Positions 31,733 through 42,559 of a DNA stretch of 64,000 nucleotides are shown one piece after another. A model generated the notes under the pieces. It saw only the letters and a program-made list of their open reading frames with translations, was not told the origin of the DNA and did no database searches. The DNA is from Medicago truncatula (taxonomy: Eukaryota > Streptophyta > Magnoliopsida > Fabales > Fabaceae). The translations under genes and the position numbers were made by a program. Positions within the stretch are counted from its first letter, which is position 1. The number at the start of each line of letters is the position of its first letter. The stretch lies in NCBI RefSeq assembly GCF_003473485.1, contig NC_053046.1, positions 29,899,332 to 29,963,331 on the forward strand. The letters run 5' to 3'.

Positions 31733-34700
31733 TCACTCCCTCTTGTCTTCCTCTAGATCTTCAATAACTCCAAATACATGATGATCTGTAGCAAGTGATG
31801 TAGACGATGCCTTTCTATCCTTTCTTTCTAGCATGGTAGACATTTCTCCAGACATCTTAACTCCACTTCCAACAACTGCGACAGCTTCCTCATCAAAATC
31901 ATCTCCCGTCTCTTCCGAGTACGAATACCTACAAAGCCCACGTAAAATGTCACTTCCTATGTTAGTGTATCAATAACGTATAATCGGCTAATTTTTCAAT
32001 TTGGTTAGCTGCGCATTCATTTTTCTTTTCAAACATATGATCTCTTCTTAAGCTATAGCCTCAAATCTCATTGAGTATGTTAGTTTGAATTTCATCCTCG
32101 GTAATTTGAAATTCCTTTGGCATATTTTGGTTGACTTTGGTATGAGGTTTAAGCTAGAATGTTCATCAAGTGATACATATCTTATACCTTATCAATAGAG
32201 ACATAACGAATCAATCTTACGGCTTATAAGGATTTCACAATCTACGTTAGCATCTACATTAAATAGCGGCTATAGCGCTATTGCATTGCAGAATTTGAAC
32301 AAATCGCAATTATACTATTGTTCTGGGATACGCTTTTAGGACAAAATATTGTGAAATAGCCGCTATAACAGCACTCTCGCACTATTGAGAGGTGTAATTT
32401 GAACAAATTGGTATTTTCAGCGATCCTCTATTGACAAATTGAGTGCACCTAATCCTAGCCCCTTTTTGGGTATGTTAACCATTATTTTTTTACGTTTTTT
32501 ACTTCTCCGAAAGAGCAACAGTAAAGATAGACTATACCTGGTTGGATTTCGAGATGGGGCCCAGAGAATGCAGATCACTATCAGGAGAGCATAAGCAAGC
32601 AAAATCCAGAAAGCTGGGATGGCCCATGCTCTTCGCCACAGTTCACCTAAAGGGTCTGATGCGTTGAAGTACAACTGAAACATGATTAAATCAGAGCCTG
32701 AGACACTTGTAGTTATTAGCATAAAACACAAAATCAAGATAACGAAGAATACATTTCTGTAGTTTAATCAGAACCTAATTTTTACTTGCTGGGGTAAATA
32801 AGAAAGAAAAGAAGCAATAAAGAAACAAACGACCACCTCATAGCCAATCCATAATACTGAAAGCAGCACCGTCACTGCAAGAGAATTTGTAAACTTCCTG
32901 TACAACTCAAGTTTTCCGGTACTTTTCCTAATCTGTGCATACAATCAACAAATAGACACAGTCAGTTTTAATTGACAGCCAAGAAACTGAAATGCAAGTT
33001 ATACCTGATTTAAGAGGGGAAATGTACAAGCATCTCTAACAATCTCCAAGAAAACAATGATCTTAGTTTGAAGCTCTGACCATTCTTAAGTTATTATTGG
33101 TTTTTGGTCCATCCTTGGAACATCATACTTTCTAAAAACACAAAAGCTATTTCATAAATGTACTTGGGGCCTGTTTGGATTGACTAATTTGAACTAGTCT
33201 AATAGCATAAGCATTTGTGAAACTGTTTGGGAGAGCTTATGGAAATAGCTTATGACATATCCGTAAGCTGTTTTCAGCTTATTTCGATAAGCTCTCTAGG
33301 ATAGCTCGTCAAAACAGCTTATAATTTATATGAAAACAGTTTGACTTTATTTTATCTTTTGTTATAGAAATAGTGTATACATAACCACATATATGATAGT
33401 CGTTTATGTTATTGGCACTTAATTTAGTTGTTTATCCAAACAAAGCCTTGTTTTTTCCTTTGTTATGCAGTAATAATACTTTGGTAAGCATGTCACAGTA
33501 ACAATTATAGTCAACACGTGCCAATTCTAGAAATTCATATACTGGATTTAAGTTCATTGAAATGATGCCTCTCACAAGTTAACAAGTAAGGGAGACCATT
33601 CCTTCAAAAAAGAAAGCAGGGGAGACCATATTTATAACCGTGCATGAATGACAACAACGATCGAGACAAGTATTGCATACTAGGTTACCTGAAGCTTCTC
33701 AAGGGTTTTAGATAATGATGAAAAGATCCAAAGAATAAAGCAAGCATCCAACAGAGCCACAGGAAGCACCAGGAAAAGCCTTGTTTTTCCAGAGAAGTCA
33801 TTAATATTACCGAGATGTTCCACCAGCTCAAGTGCTTCTGAGGCCACAAAATACACCACACCAAGAAGAAGGACTTTTGAGGTTAGACCACCAAGTGTTG
33901 GACGGACAACTCCATAGCCCATAGAAACCACCAAAAGAAGAAGCCGTGACACTGTCTTCTTGACAGCAGTGAAAGTCACGGCCCATACTGTAATTACCAT
34001 TGGCCTGCTTCCTGTCGAATTGAAATTTGCATACTCAAAATACCACAGAGCCATTTCACACATGCCTAGGCCAATAACAGCAGTAATGTGGTAATGCAAC
34101 TGTATAACATCTTTCCAATATTTTACAAACCAGAGAAACCAGACAAGACCAAGAAAAAGGTAAGCCAAAGACATCAAACCATAAAAAGTCATCAATGGCA
34201 TCATCTTCCCCGGTAGATAACCATCCGGATTCCTCCACACAGTTCTTCCAGAAATCAACGTGTCCTTCAGTTCAGGATCACAAAACATGAAATACAAATA
34301 ATACATCCCAGTACTATTAATATCAACAGTTTGAATGACCATGTTAGTCTCTTCATTTTGTCCTTCAAAAAACGTTTGCAAGCGTTTCGGCCCGTTCGGT
34401 TCATCAGGGTTCTCACGGATGATAACCTCTCCTAACTTACAAGAACCTTCTTTAGCAAGCTCTGGTGTGCAGCATATAGCATCAGAGTTCAAATAAACAC
34501 CCCCAATGTTATTCCTATCTCTCACCTTAATTATTATAGCTTCAACCAACCCTGTCTTTTGCTGCATCGAACTTGCCTTTGCAGCAGATTCTTTTGTCCT
34601 CCGGAAGTTGATAGACTCAAACCTAACATTAACATTAGCATATTAAAAATAATAACTCTTTTAAACCATATCATATTTGATCAACTATAAATTTTACTGA

Positions 34701-35989
34701 TAAAATACTATCTTCTTTTTGTTAACATGCGGCAGATGGGTTCTCCGCACCCAACCCGGTTTTACTAGTTTTGTCTAAACACAAGAGAAAGGGTTCAAAC
34801 CCCTACTTGTTTAAAGTTTCTCCTCTATCAACCAAGTTATCTCTATAAAGAACAGAAAAGGTTGAAAACCCGGTTTTACTGGTTTTGTCTATACACAGAA
34901 AAGGTTCAAACCCCCTACTTGCTTATTGTTTTTGAGCCCATTATCACTCAGACCAATCAGATGTTTGTTCCAATAAACTCCTGCTATACTTAATTATTTT
35001 ATTCCAATTCTATCTCAAAGTCTTACTCTTTCACTATGCATCTCTGAAAATACTTGTATTTTTGTTGTCTATAGACGAAGTGACAAACACACCCTGGAAC
35101 CTATGAAGCATGGACACTCTTCGGATTAAGCGTGTCCTGGTGTCAGATATGTGTCGTGTCCGACACCGACACCTATAATTACACTGAATTATGTGATTTT
35201 CTCAAATTATTACCGGTGTCGGCGTGTCAATGTTATGTCGTGTCCGTATTCGTGCTTCATAGCCTGGAACTCACATAAACAACTTCGAATTCCTAGGTTC
35301 AAACCCGAGTGAAAGTGTTCAGCCTAGCAATATCGGCATTGCCATTATAATTCACACAAACTAACATGATCTTCAACTAATTTACAACTTTTCTTAATAG
35401 TTACAAAATAACATAAAGTGAAACTCATTATCAATATGAGACAAAGGAAGTATCAAAAAATGACACATGAGCTACAATTTCATTAATTTAAATGCATATG
35501 ATATTCAAATAAACAAATCAACACATTTCTGTCATCTTGTACCAAAATTTAATATAATATAACAAAAAAAAAAAAACATTTTTTTATCTTACATCAAAAA
35601 GTTGACAACAAAAAAACAAAACCCAATTTGTTTTTTCATTTCATATACCTAGAAAAAAAAAACAGATCAAATCAAATACTAAAAACGGTAAAAAAAGGTA
35701 AAAAAAAAAAAGAGAAGCATTATTACCTGATGAAAGATTTACCAGTGGGAAAGTTATCAAGAGAATGGTTAAATTCAATAGGTTTAGAAGCGTAAAGGCC
35801 TTCACTACCACCATGAAAGAAGAACGAATTAGCACGACGGATGAACGTTTCGTTTTGGTAGTCGTGAATGGAAGCACCGACAAGGGTGATGATTGAATGG
35901 AAAGTGAGGTAGAGGAACATAGCGGAGATTGAAGCGGGGCGGTTCCGGCGACGGTGACGGCGATCGCCGCCGTGATCGGTGTAAGACAT
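31733..35989 (-). CDS. Lung seven-transmembrane receptor / GOST-type membrane protein
   Basis: Member of the lung-7TM (GOST) family. In plants these were listed as candidate G-protein-coupled receptors (CAND group), while in animals GOST proteins act in Golgi-to-surface trafficking. Exons on the minus strand: 35989-35727, 34622-33689, 32932-32837, 32674-32538 and 31928-31733, totalling 541 codons plus the stop. The start MSYTDHGGDRR is chosen because it directly precedes a basic stretch and the N-terminal hydrophobic signal (about residues 20-40). The upstream Met at 36109 adds unconserved residues. Residues about 45-225 form the extracytoplasmic domain, with the Cys-containing AICCTPELAKEGSC and MYYLYFMFCDPEL. 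Seven helices start near 230 (MMPLMTFYGLMSLAYLFLG). The cytoplasmic tail is acidic (DDFDEEAV ... EDLEEDKRE). Its ligand or partner is unknown. Confidence 0.92.
33167..33447. mobile_element. PIF/Harbinger-like MITE in 7TM intron 2
   Basis: Ends GGGCCTGTTTGGATTGAC at the left, and GGCTTTGTTTGGATAAAC when the right end is reversed, with a 3-bp direct repeat TTG outside each. The interior is rich in agcttat/ataagct palindromic words. 281 bp, no coding capacity. Confidence 0.65.
34725..34940 (+). repeat. Repeat with B-box-like words in 7TM intron 1
   Basis: The text acccggttttact-gttttgtct occurs twice (about 34757 and 34868), each time followed by a gggttcaaacccc or ggttcaaaccccc word like a polymerase III B box. 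Probably SINE-derived and partly duplicated. Confidence 0.45.
35101..35262. mobile_element. hAT-type MITE in 7TM intron 1
   Basis: 162 bp with inverted ends CTATGAAGCATGGACAC and, reversed, CTATGAAGCACGAATAC, flanked by a perfect 8-bp duplication CCTGGAAC (35093-35100 and 35263-35270), the size expected of hAT transposons. It landed inside a SINE-like repeat (about 35055-35340) that resembles 37826-37935. Confidence 0.85.
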
Positions 35990-36110
35990 TGTTGTGTTGA
36001 TCTGAAAGTGAAAATGAGAAGAGGGAGTGAAAAGAAGATGAGTGTTTTCAGTGATTTGTCGTAGGGTGATAGGTGAAAGAAGTGGTGATATGTGGCACAC
36101 TCTAATCAAA

Positions 36111-36194
36111 CCTCATAAAAGAAGTGTTTATTTTAGATTCAACTTTTTTTTTTTACCTCATAAAAGAAGTGTTTATTTTAGATTCAACTTTTGT
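36111..36194. repeat. Tandem duplication of a 45-bp word
   Basis: cctcataaaagaagtgttta with its continuation ttttagattcaactttt occurs at 36111 and 36156. It lies directly left of the Mutator-type element and just upstream of the 7TM gene, so it may affect that promoter. Confidence 0.85.
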
Positions 36195-36200
36195 TTTTTT

Positions 36201-37725
36201 AGCAAATAACACACTCTGATTCTGCCACATAGGTCCCTGACTCATAATTAAATACAAATACATTTTTGACTTTGTACTTCCGTTACCATTTTAGTCTCTG
36301 ACGTTAAAAAAATCTGTTAAGTGATGATGTGGCGCATATGAGGGGTCATAGGGACCAAAGTAAAAGTAGAAAATGGTCACTTTGGTCCCTGAACCAAAAA
36401 TCAATATACCAAAATTGAATATCAAATCACTAAATCTCTAAACCTTAAATCCTTAAATGTCATGTAATTATTTTTTTTTTTGTTCAAAATCAATCTTCCA
36501 TTAAACACCAACCTACTGTTAGGTCTCTGACTGTGCATACTTACTATCAGTTAGGTCCCTGACAGTAAACACAAAATTTCACTAAAGTCCCTGGCTATTA
36601 GGGACCTTATTGGCTTGAAAGCGGATCTTGAGGCAATGATATGTTGGGCTAAGGTTTGGAGTTTTATAGTAGTGTCATAGTGTTGTGGTTATGTTACCTC
36701 TTTCTCCCTTTAGTATATTAATGGCATCAGGATTACATGTATAGAGAAATGAATTATGAACGGTGTGTTTAATTATAATCCATGTAAGCATTTTAAAGTC
36801 ATAGCTTGATTTTTTATGTGTCTTTCAACAACAATATCCAATTTTTGGTGGAGAGATTTGAATAATTAATGCATAAATTCACTTGCTAAAATACATTGGA
36901 TTGAAGTTGCCTGTTGTGATTATTATTACCATAGTTTAAGACATTGTGCATAGACAATGACATTCAGATTTGTACAAGAAGGTGATTTGTACAAGAAGTT
37001 GTTGATTCAATAGTATCAAATATCATATTCATGCTATTAAATTACATGAAAGAACTTATACTTTAGTTGCTTTAACTTATCATGAAAGAAAAATTAAAGT
37101 GAGAAATTTAATAATAAACTTAAAAACATAAACAATTTATATTAGATGTAGCACTAGTGCCTACTAAGGAGAACAAATTTTGAGTTAGAAATTATGTTAA
37201 GAGAAATTCAATAGAAATGAATTATCATTTGAATATATCTTGAGCTCTTGATTATTGTATGCTCAGACCTACGGGGTAGAGATATGAATTATCATGTGAA
37301 TATAACAATAATCAAGAGTAATAGATGCTAATGGATTTGCTAATTCATTGTCAGTGAGCTAACTGATAGTAAGTATGCACAGTCAGGGACTAACAGTAAG
37401 TTGTGTTTAATGGAAGATTAATTTTGAACAAAAAAGAGAATTATATGACATTTAGGGATTTGAGATTTAAGGATTTAAGAATTTGATATTCAATTTGGGA
37501 ATATTGATTTTTTGGTTCAGGGACCAAAGTGACCATTTTCTACTTTCACTTTGGTCCCTGTGACACCTCATATGCGCCACATCATCACTTAACAGATTTT
37601 TTGTAACGTCGGGGACTAAAGTGATAAAGGAAGTGCAGAGTCAGGGATTTATTTGTATTTAATCCTGAGTCAGGGACCTATGTGACAGCGAGGTGCAGAG
37701 TCAGGGATCAAAGTGACTATTTGCT
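36201..37725. mobile_element. Mutator-type non-autonomous element with ~360-bp inverted repeats
   Basis: The left end (AGCAAATAACACACTCTG) and the reversed right end (AGCAAATAGTCACTTTG) match and continue as matching arms for about 360 bp (36201-36565 and 37350-37725). The arms carry ggtccctgac words, cacatcatcacttaacag, and a cagtcagggac stretch at the inner edges. The roughly 780-bp middle has no coding frame. The flanks are T runs, so a 9-bp duplication cannot be proved. Confidence 0.75.
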
Positions 37726-37825
37726 CTTTTTTTTTTAAGAGGAAATAACATTTACATATAAATTCTCGATATTTGTAAGGATTATAGTACTTAAATTAAC
37801 TATAAATTTTCAAAGTGGATTTTTT

Positions 37826-37935
37826 TTTTTTTTTTGTCTAAGATGAAGTGGTAAACCACTGACATTAAACTCATACACAACTGTGAGGTTTCAGGTTTGA
37901 ACCCGAGTCACTACGTCCGGCCTTGCAATTTCAGT
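37826..37935 (+). repeat. SINE-like repeat
   Basis: After a T run, gtctaagatgaagtggtaaa resembles an A-box region, and tttcaggtttgaacccgagt contains a B-box-like GGTTTGAACCC. The same text, interrupted by a hAT MITE, is at about 35055-35340. Confidence 0.55.
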
Positions 37936-38026
37936 ATTTGCCAGTTTAGTTAGGACTTCTAAACTGGATTTTAATTTTGGTCTATATAAAATAAAATTGG
38001 ATGTTTTCACCTTTCCAAAAATTTAG

Positions 38027-38272
38027 TACTCTGTTTTAAAATGAATGTCATTAAAGTTTTTTACACACATATTAATAAATACATTAATTAAAAGAAAGAG
38101 ATGTTATTTTACCAAATTATCCTAATTAATCAACTATTGATTTGTTTTTCATTAAAGAAAAAATAATTTTTTAAAAATAGTGTATATAGTATTAATTAAA
38201 AGGTACAATTGAAAAGAAAAATTACACTACTTCCAAAAAGAGTGTCATGAAAGCACTCTTCACATTTCCTTT
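38027..38272. mobile_element. Degenerate Stowaway-like MITE
   Basis: The left end TACTCTGTTTTAAAATGAATGTC and the right end with gagtgtcatgaaagc ... look like a decayed Stowaway with the 'exceeds-one-strand' inverted design. Ends and the TA duplication are unclear. Confidence 0.3.
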
Positions 38273-38563
38273 AAAAAAAAATTAGTAATGGATATATAAT
38301 GTATTCTATTATGTACTCATATGGTAAAAAAATAGTTTTAAGGATATCCATATAAATTTCAGTTTAAATGTGTATTTTTATCTCCAAACATTAGATTTTT
38401 ATTTTATTTTGGTCTCATAGATGCATAAGTTAAATATCTTTACTCGAATTCAAATACACAGTCTTTAATTATATGTGTGACTTTTCAATAATTTTTGTCA
38501 TTTCATTTGTAGAAAAATGAAAAGTAAAGTTTAATAATCTTTTGTAACCTTGGTCCAGAATAG

Positions 38564-38962
38564 GTCTAAATATGTAAAAGGTCCTTGTAAGTTCGCGTGT
38601 TTTTTATTTTCGTCCCTGTATTTTTTTTTTGTTCTAAAACAACCGTGTAAGTTATAAATGTTTTGGTTTTAGTTCCTAACGTTAACTTCTGTTACAAAAA
38701 CGCTGAGCTGGCAAATGGGATTACACGTGGCAATTGCTGACATGGCAAAACACGCTTATGTGGCCTGACAGATGATAAGTGATATGATTTGAGGGACCAA
38801 AACCCAAAAACGCAAAGTTGCATAGGGAAGAAAGTGAAAAAACGTAAACATCAAAATTTGAAATGTTAAAAACTAAAGATTCCATCTTCTTCATATCTGT
38901 TTTTTCACAGGGACGAAAACAAAAAACACGCGAACTTACAGGACCTCTTACATATTTAAGCC
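38564..38962. mobile_element. Mutator-type MITE
   Basis: 399 bp with matching inverted ends GGTCTAAATATGTAAAAGG and, reversed, GGCTTAAATATGTAAGAGG, continuing as ttcgcgtgttttttattttcgtccctg in both arms. The flanks tccagaata and tccaaaaaa agree at 7 of 9 positions, as expected of an aged 9-bp duplication. The frames read across it (38721-39126) are not genes. Confidence 0.78.
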
Positions 38963-39483
38963 TCCAAAAAATAATACAAGCAAGTAGAACATCTTCCTTT
39001 AGGACCTGGAGTCCTGGACGCAAGGGCAACTTGCAAGAGTGTCGATATGGATTAGATATGCGCCTATCATATCCAAATATTGATGATAACCCTATTTGTA
39101 GCCTACCAAAACATTGTAATTTGTAAGTTATTTGTATGGGATGCTGAGCTCCATTTGTGTCAGCTTCACATGAAGTGCAACGATCAATGACCTGTAACTG
39201 TTCGAATTTTTTAGGGTTTTGGATTCTAAGAAAGTTGGAAAAATATAGTTGAAGTTTGAATGTGAGAGAAAGAATTCGAAATTATTGTTGGTAATGTTGA
39301 GGTTAATATCATTGTTTAATTTTGGGTTTGAACCCAAGGTTTGAGTAGTTCCATTATTTTGAGTTAAAAGATATGAAATTAGAGTTAGAAATTTTGAATT
39401 GAAACCTACACGAAGGATTAAATATTAATCGAACAACTTACTTTTGATGCTAAATTTTTTTTTTGGGTTTGAACATAGTCTTA

Positions 39484-41015
39484 GGGGGGTGTATTGGATT
39501 AGGATTTTAAAAGACAATTTTACATGAAAAAGGTCTTGTGGATTTTAAAATACTATGAAAGATTTTAATGACTTTTAAGATTTTAAAAGATTCTCAAGAT
39601 TTGTAATTTGGATTTCAAAGGATTTATATTATGAGATTTTATAAGATTTTAAAAGACTATCAGGATTTCAAAGGATTTATATCAACAAGTCAATTGTGTT
39701 TTTTCTAGCTAGATGCTTATGAGATGTTTTTTTATTTTTTTCCAACATTGTATTTCACCATGATATTCATTTCTAACTTATAACAAACTTTCAAGCCGTC
39801 TTAATGGTTCTAGACAGAGTCATCTTAAAAGAAAGAGTTAATGGTGTTTTACCCCCCTGTAATATAGGTCATTTTTTATTTTTCCCCCTGTAAATTTTTT
39901 TTTTTTGGAATACCCCCCTAATAGGTCATAAAAAAACGACTTGATTTTTTTTTTTGCAGAATTTTTTCGTTTTTTTATGATCTGTTAGGGGGTATTCCAA
40001 AAAAAATATTTTACAGGGGAAAAACAAAAAATGACCTATATTACAGGGGTTAAAGCACCATTAACCCTAAAAGAAAATTAAAAATAGCTAAGTCTTTTTG
40101 AGGGAGTTGAGTACTCATTTTACAGGACCATTTGAGTATGATATTAATATTGGTGTGATTGAATGTGTTCTAAGTGTGTTTTATAGTTAGTTAAAAACAT
40201 ATAACCATAATTGATTTGAACAACTTGGTGTACGATCATTCAATCTTACTATCTTGGCGATACTGGTTAAATAAGTTTAACGGTATTTACTGCTGATGAA
40301 GTGAGAAATTTTACTAAGCTTGGATTTATGTTTGTAAAATTTTCGCCATCTGTTTATATGGTTTCTAGGCAAGGTGGTGTATGTAACTAACTAACTATCC
40401 TTGTATATAATAGCTTATTGACAACAACATAAATTCATTTAATGTTGAAACATATCATAATGTTGAAACATATGGTTTCATATCATAATGAAATTAACAC
40501 GCAGCTTGAACTATATTAACTGAAAGTTTTTTACGCTTAGAACAATATCATTTTGTTCACCTGAAAATGATATACATGGGCCATGGGAATGGGAATATAA
40601 TTTTACGAGAATAATGTTCCGTGCATCTGGAAATTAATGAGAAAATGATTCTCGTTGGACAGCATGGAAAAGAATATTGTGGGAGTCTCACAAAGTCTCA
40701 CAAATTTTTGTGAGATTGTTGAATGAGCATTTTATTCACATTTTTAACTAAAAAGTCTCACAAAATCCATTATATAAAAGAATCCATTAAAATCTATCAA
40801 TTTTTGAATACCGAAAGACATTTTATAAGTTGTGAGAAATCCTAATTGAATACCAACGGATTTCGTTGTATTGAAAAAAAAAGTCATGATTGTCTTAATT
40901 AAATACCACAAGATTTATTTATGTTTTATAAAAATCTTGATTGAATACCACAAGACTTTTTTATAATAAAAAAAGTCTTTTAAAATCTCTTAAAATCCCA
41001 ATCAAATACACCCCC
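39484..41015. mobile_element. PIF/Harbinger-like non-autonomous element with nested MITE
   Basis: The 3-bp duplication TTA (39481-39483 and 41016-41018) brackets ends GGGGGGTGTATTGGATTAGG and, reversed, GGGGGTGTATTTGATTGGG. The end regions are full of gattttaaaaga words. No transposase frame exists. A Mutator-type MITE (39835-40067) is nested inside. Without it the element would be about 1.3 kb. Confidence 0.75.
39835..40067. mobile_element. Mutator-type MITE nested in the Harbinger-like element
   Basis: 233 bp with a perfect 9-bp duplication TAAAAGAAA (39826-39834 and 40068-40076). Its arms are nearly perfect inverted copies (GAGTTAATGGTGTTTTACCC against GGGTTAATGGTGCTTTAACC), including gtaatataggtcattttttat. 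Almost the whole element can form one hairpin. Confidence 0.88.
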
Positions 41016-41659
41016 TTAATATCAATTGGAAAACTTAACTAGTTCATTTAAATTGATATTGAAGAGAATCGAATCGAGATCATGAAGAAGAGTACACTCC
41101 AACGTCCAGATCAAAACACTATCGGACCCAAGTGGGTTTTGCAATTTGAAAAATTAAGTTGAAGTTGTAATGTGAATCTGTTACTGAGTGGTCGTATGAT
41201 GTTGTTTAGTAGTAAGGTTTCTATCATATGATATGATTATTTAACTATTTTTTTTCTTTCAAATTTGGCTGCCCATGATAGATTATTTCTTAATATTTCA
41301 ATTTTCATTGGTGTAGCTTAGTGGAGATTTATTTATGATAAACCTTGAACCGAACCCTGCCCCATTATAGTTAATGTTTATGGATTATTTGTGATATAAT
41401 GTTGGTTTTCTTGGTGAGAAAAAAGGGGTGGGTGAGTGTGCAGTAAAAATTGCTTTTATAGTGTATCATGGCTGGTGATAGCAAACCATCCATAATTAAA
41501 TAAACGAACGAACTTTCTATACAAAAAATCTTTCAAGTGGAAATTTCGGATGAAGGAAATCACCATTCACACAACATGCATGTTTTCTCAAATAATAAAA
41601 AAAAAATGCAAAAGTGTTAATAAAGGAAATAACATTGAGGCCATATTATGTTACCATAA

Positions 41660-42120
41660 ACATTAGACTTAATTGCACTTTTGGTCCTCGTATTTTGACC
41701 AGCTTACAAAAATGGTCATGCTTCTTTCAAAACGAACAAAATCGTCCCTAAACTATCATGGTTCTTGTAGTTTAGTCATACCCCATATTTTCACCTCCAA
41801 AACGCTAATGCGTCAGAATTTTAACTAATGTGGCCAAAAGAACACCTATGTGGCAATGCATATTTGGATACTATCATTTATAAATTCATCAAATTAATTT
41901 TATAATTATGGAAAAACATTTTATCATTTTCAGAAATAACAATGAATTAAAAATTCAAAATACATAAGTGGGAAACCAAATAGAAACCCTAGATTCTCTA
42001 AATTCCCAAATCGATTTGCTCTATTCCTAAATACGAACCCAGAAAACGAAAAATCTTCTTCTTCCTTGCTTCCATCTACTCGATTTGACCATGGCAGAGA
42101 AGGGTAAAGAAAAAGCAGGA
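41660..42120. other. Left half of a possible Mutator-type element with a leader-like stretch
   Basis: cttaattgcacttttggtcc followed by tcgtattttgacc and 'catgcttctttcaaaacg' is the kind of text found at ends of legume Mutator-type MITEs, but no matching right end was found. From 42020 a leader-like stretch rich in cttcttcttccttgc precedes ATG at 42090, which opens a very short frame (MAEKGKEKAGDVQIPSKL). It could be a captured 5' gene end or chance. Confidence 0.3.
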
Positions 42121-42125
42121 GATGT

Positions 42126-42541
42126 TCAAATTCCTAGCAAGTTGTAGTCCATCAAAAATAGTCCATCAAAATAACACACCACATGAGTAATATTCGAGTC
42201 GGTGAGACCGCCGCTAAAACCTATGATCCAAGAGCCATTTTGATTATATAAGACACCGTTGAATCTAGCTTTACTAGAATACAATAGAAAGCTCCCGTCA
42301 TCATTAAGCAAAACACAATTCAAGGAGGACGGATACCACATTACCTGTTGCACAACACAATTCTCAGCAATACCAACTGGGAAGCAAGTCACCAAAAGGT
42401 TTGCGAGATTTCTAAACTTCACGATCACAATAGAAAATTGCAAAGTCTCTTTTCCAAGACACCAAAAATTTCGAGCTTTCCAATTCCACACAAACCAGCT
42501 AAAAAAAGGATAGAATTTATACCCTTGCTAAACATTTTGAT
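42126..42541 (-). pseudogene. LINE-type RNase H-like remnant
   Basis: The minus-strand frame includes LLNDDGSFLLYSSKARFNGV and then LYNQNGSWIIGFSGGLTDSN. This is the N-terminal half of the RNase H-like domain (RVT_3) found at the end of plant LINE ORF2 and in its domesticated relatives, with the first Asp as DDGS. The rest of the domain is missing or frameshifted. Confidence 0.65.
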
Positions 42542-42559
42542 CCACAATTAAGCCTCCTG

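Noticed and set aside
35723..36109. Longer N-terminus for the 7TM protein from the ATG at 36109
   Set aside because: The added 40 residues are low-quality sequence, and the downstream ATG at 35989 directly precedes the expected basic and signal region.
38721..39126. Overlapping frames on both strands near 38.7-39.1 kb
   Set aside because: They cross the ends of a MITE with inverted repeats and show no protein features.
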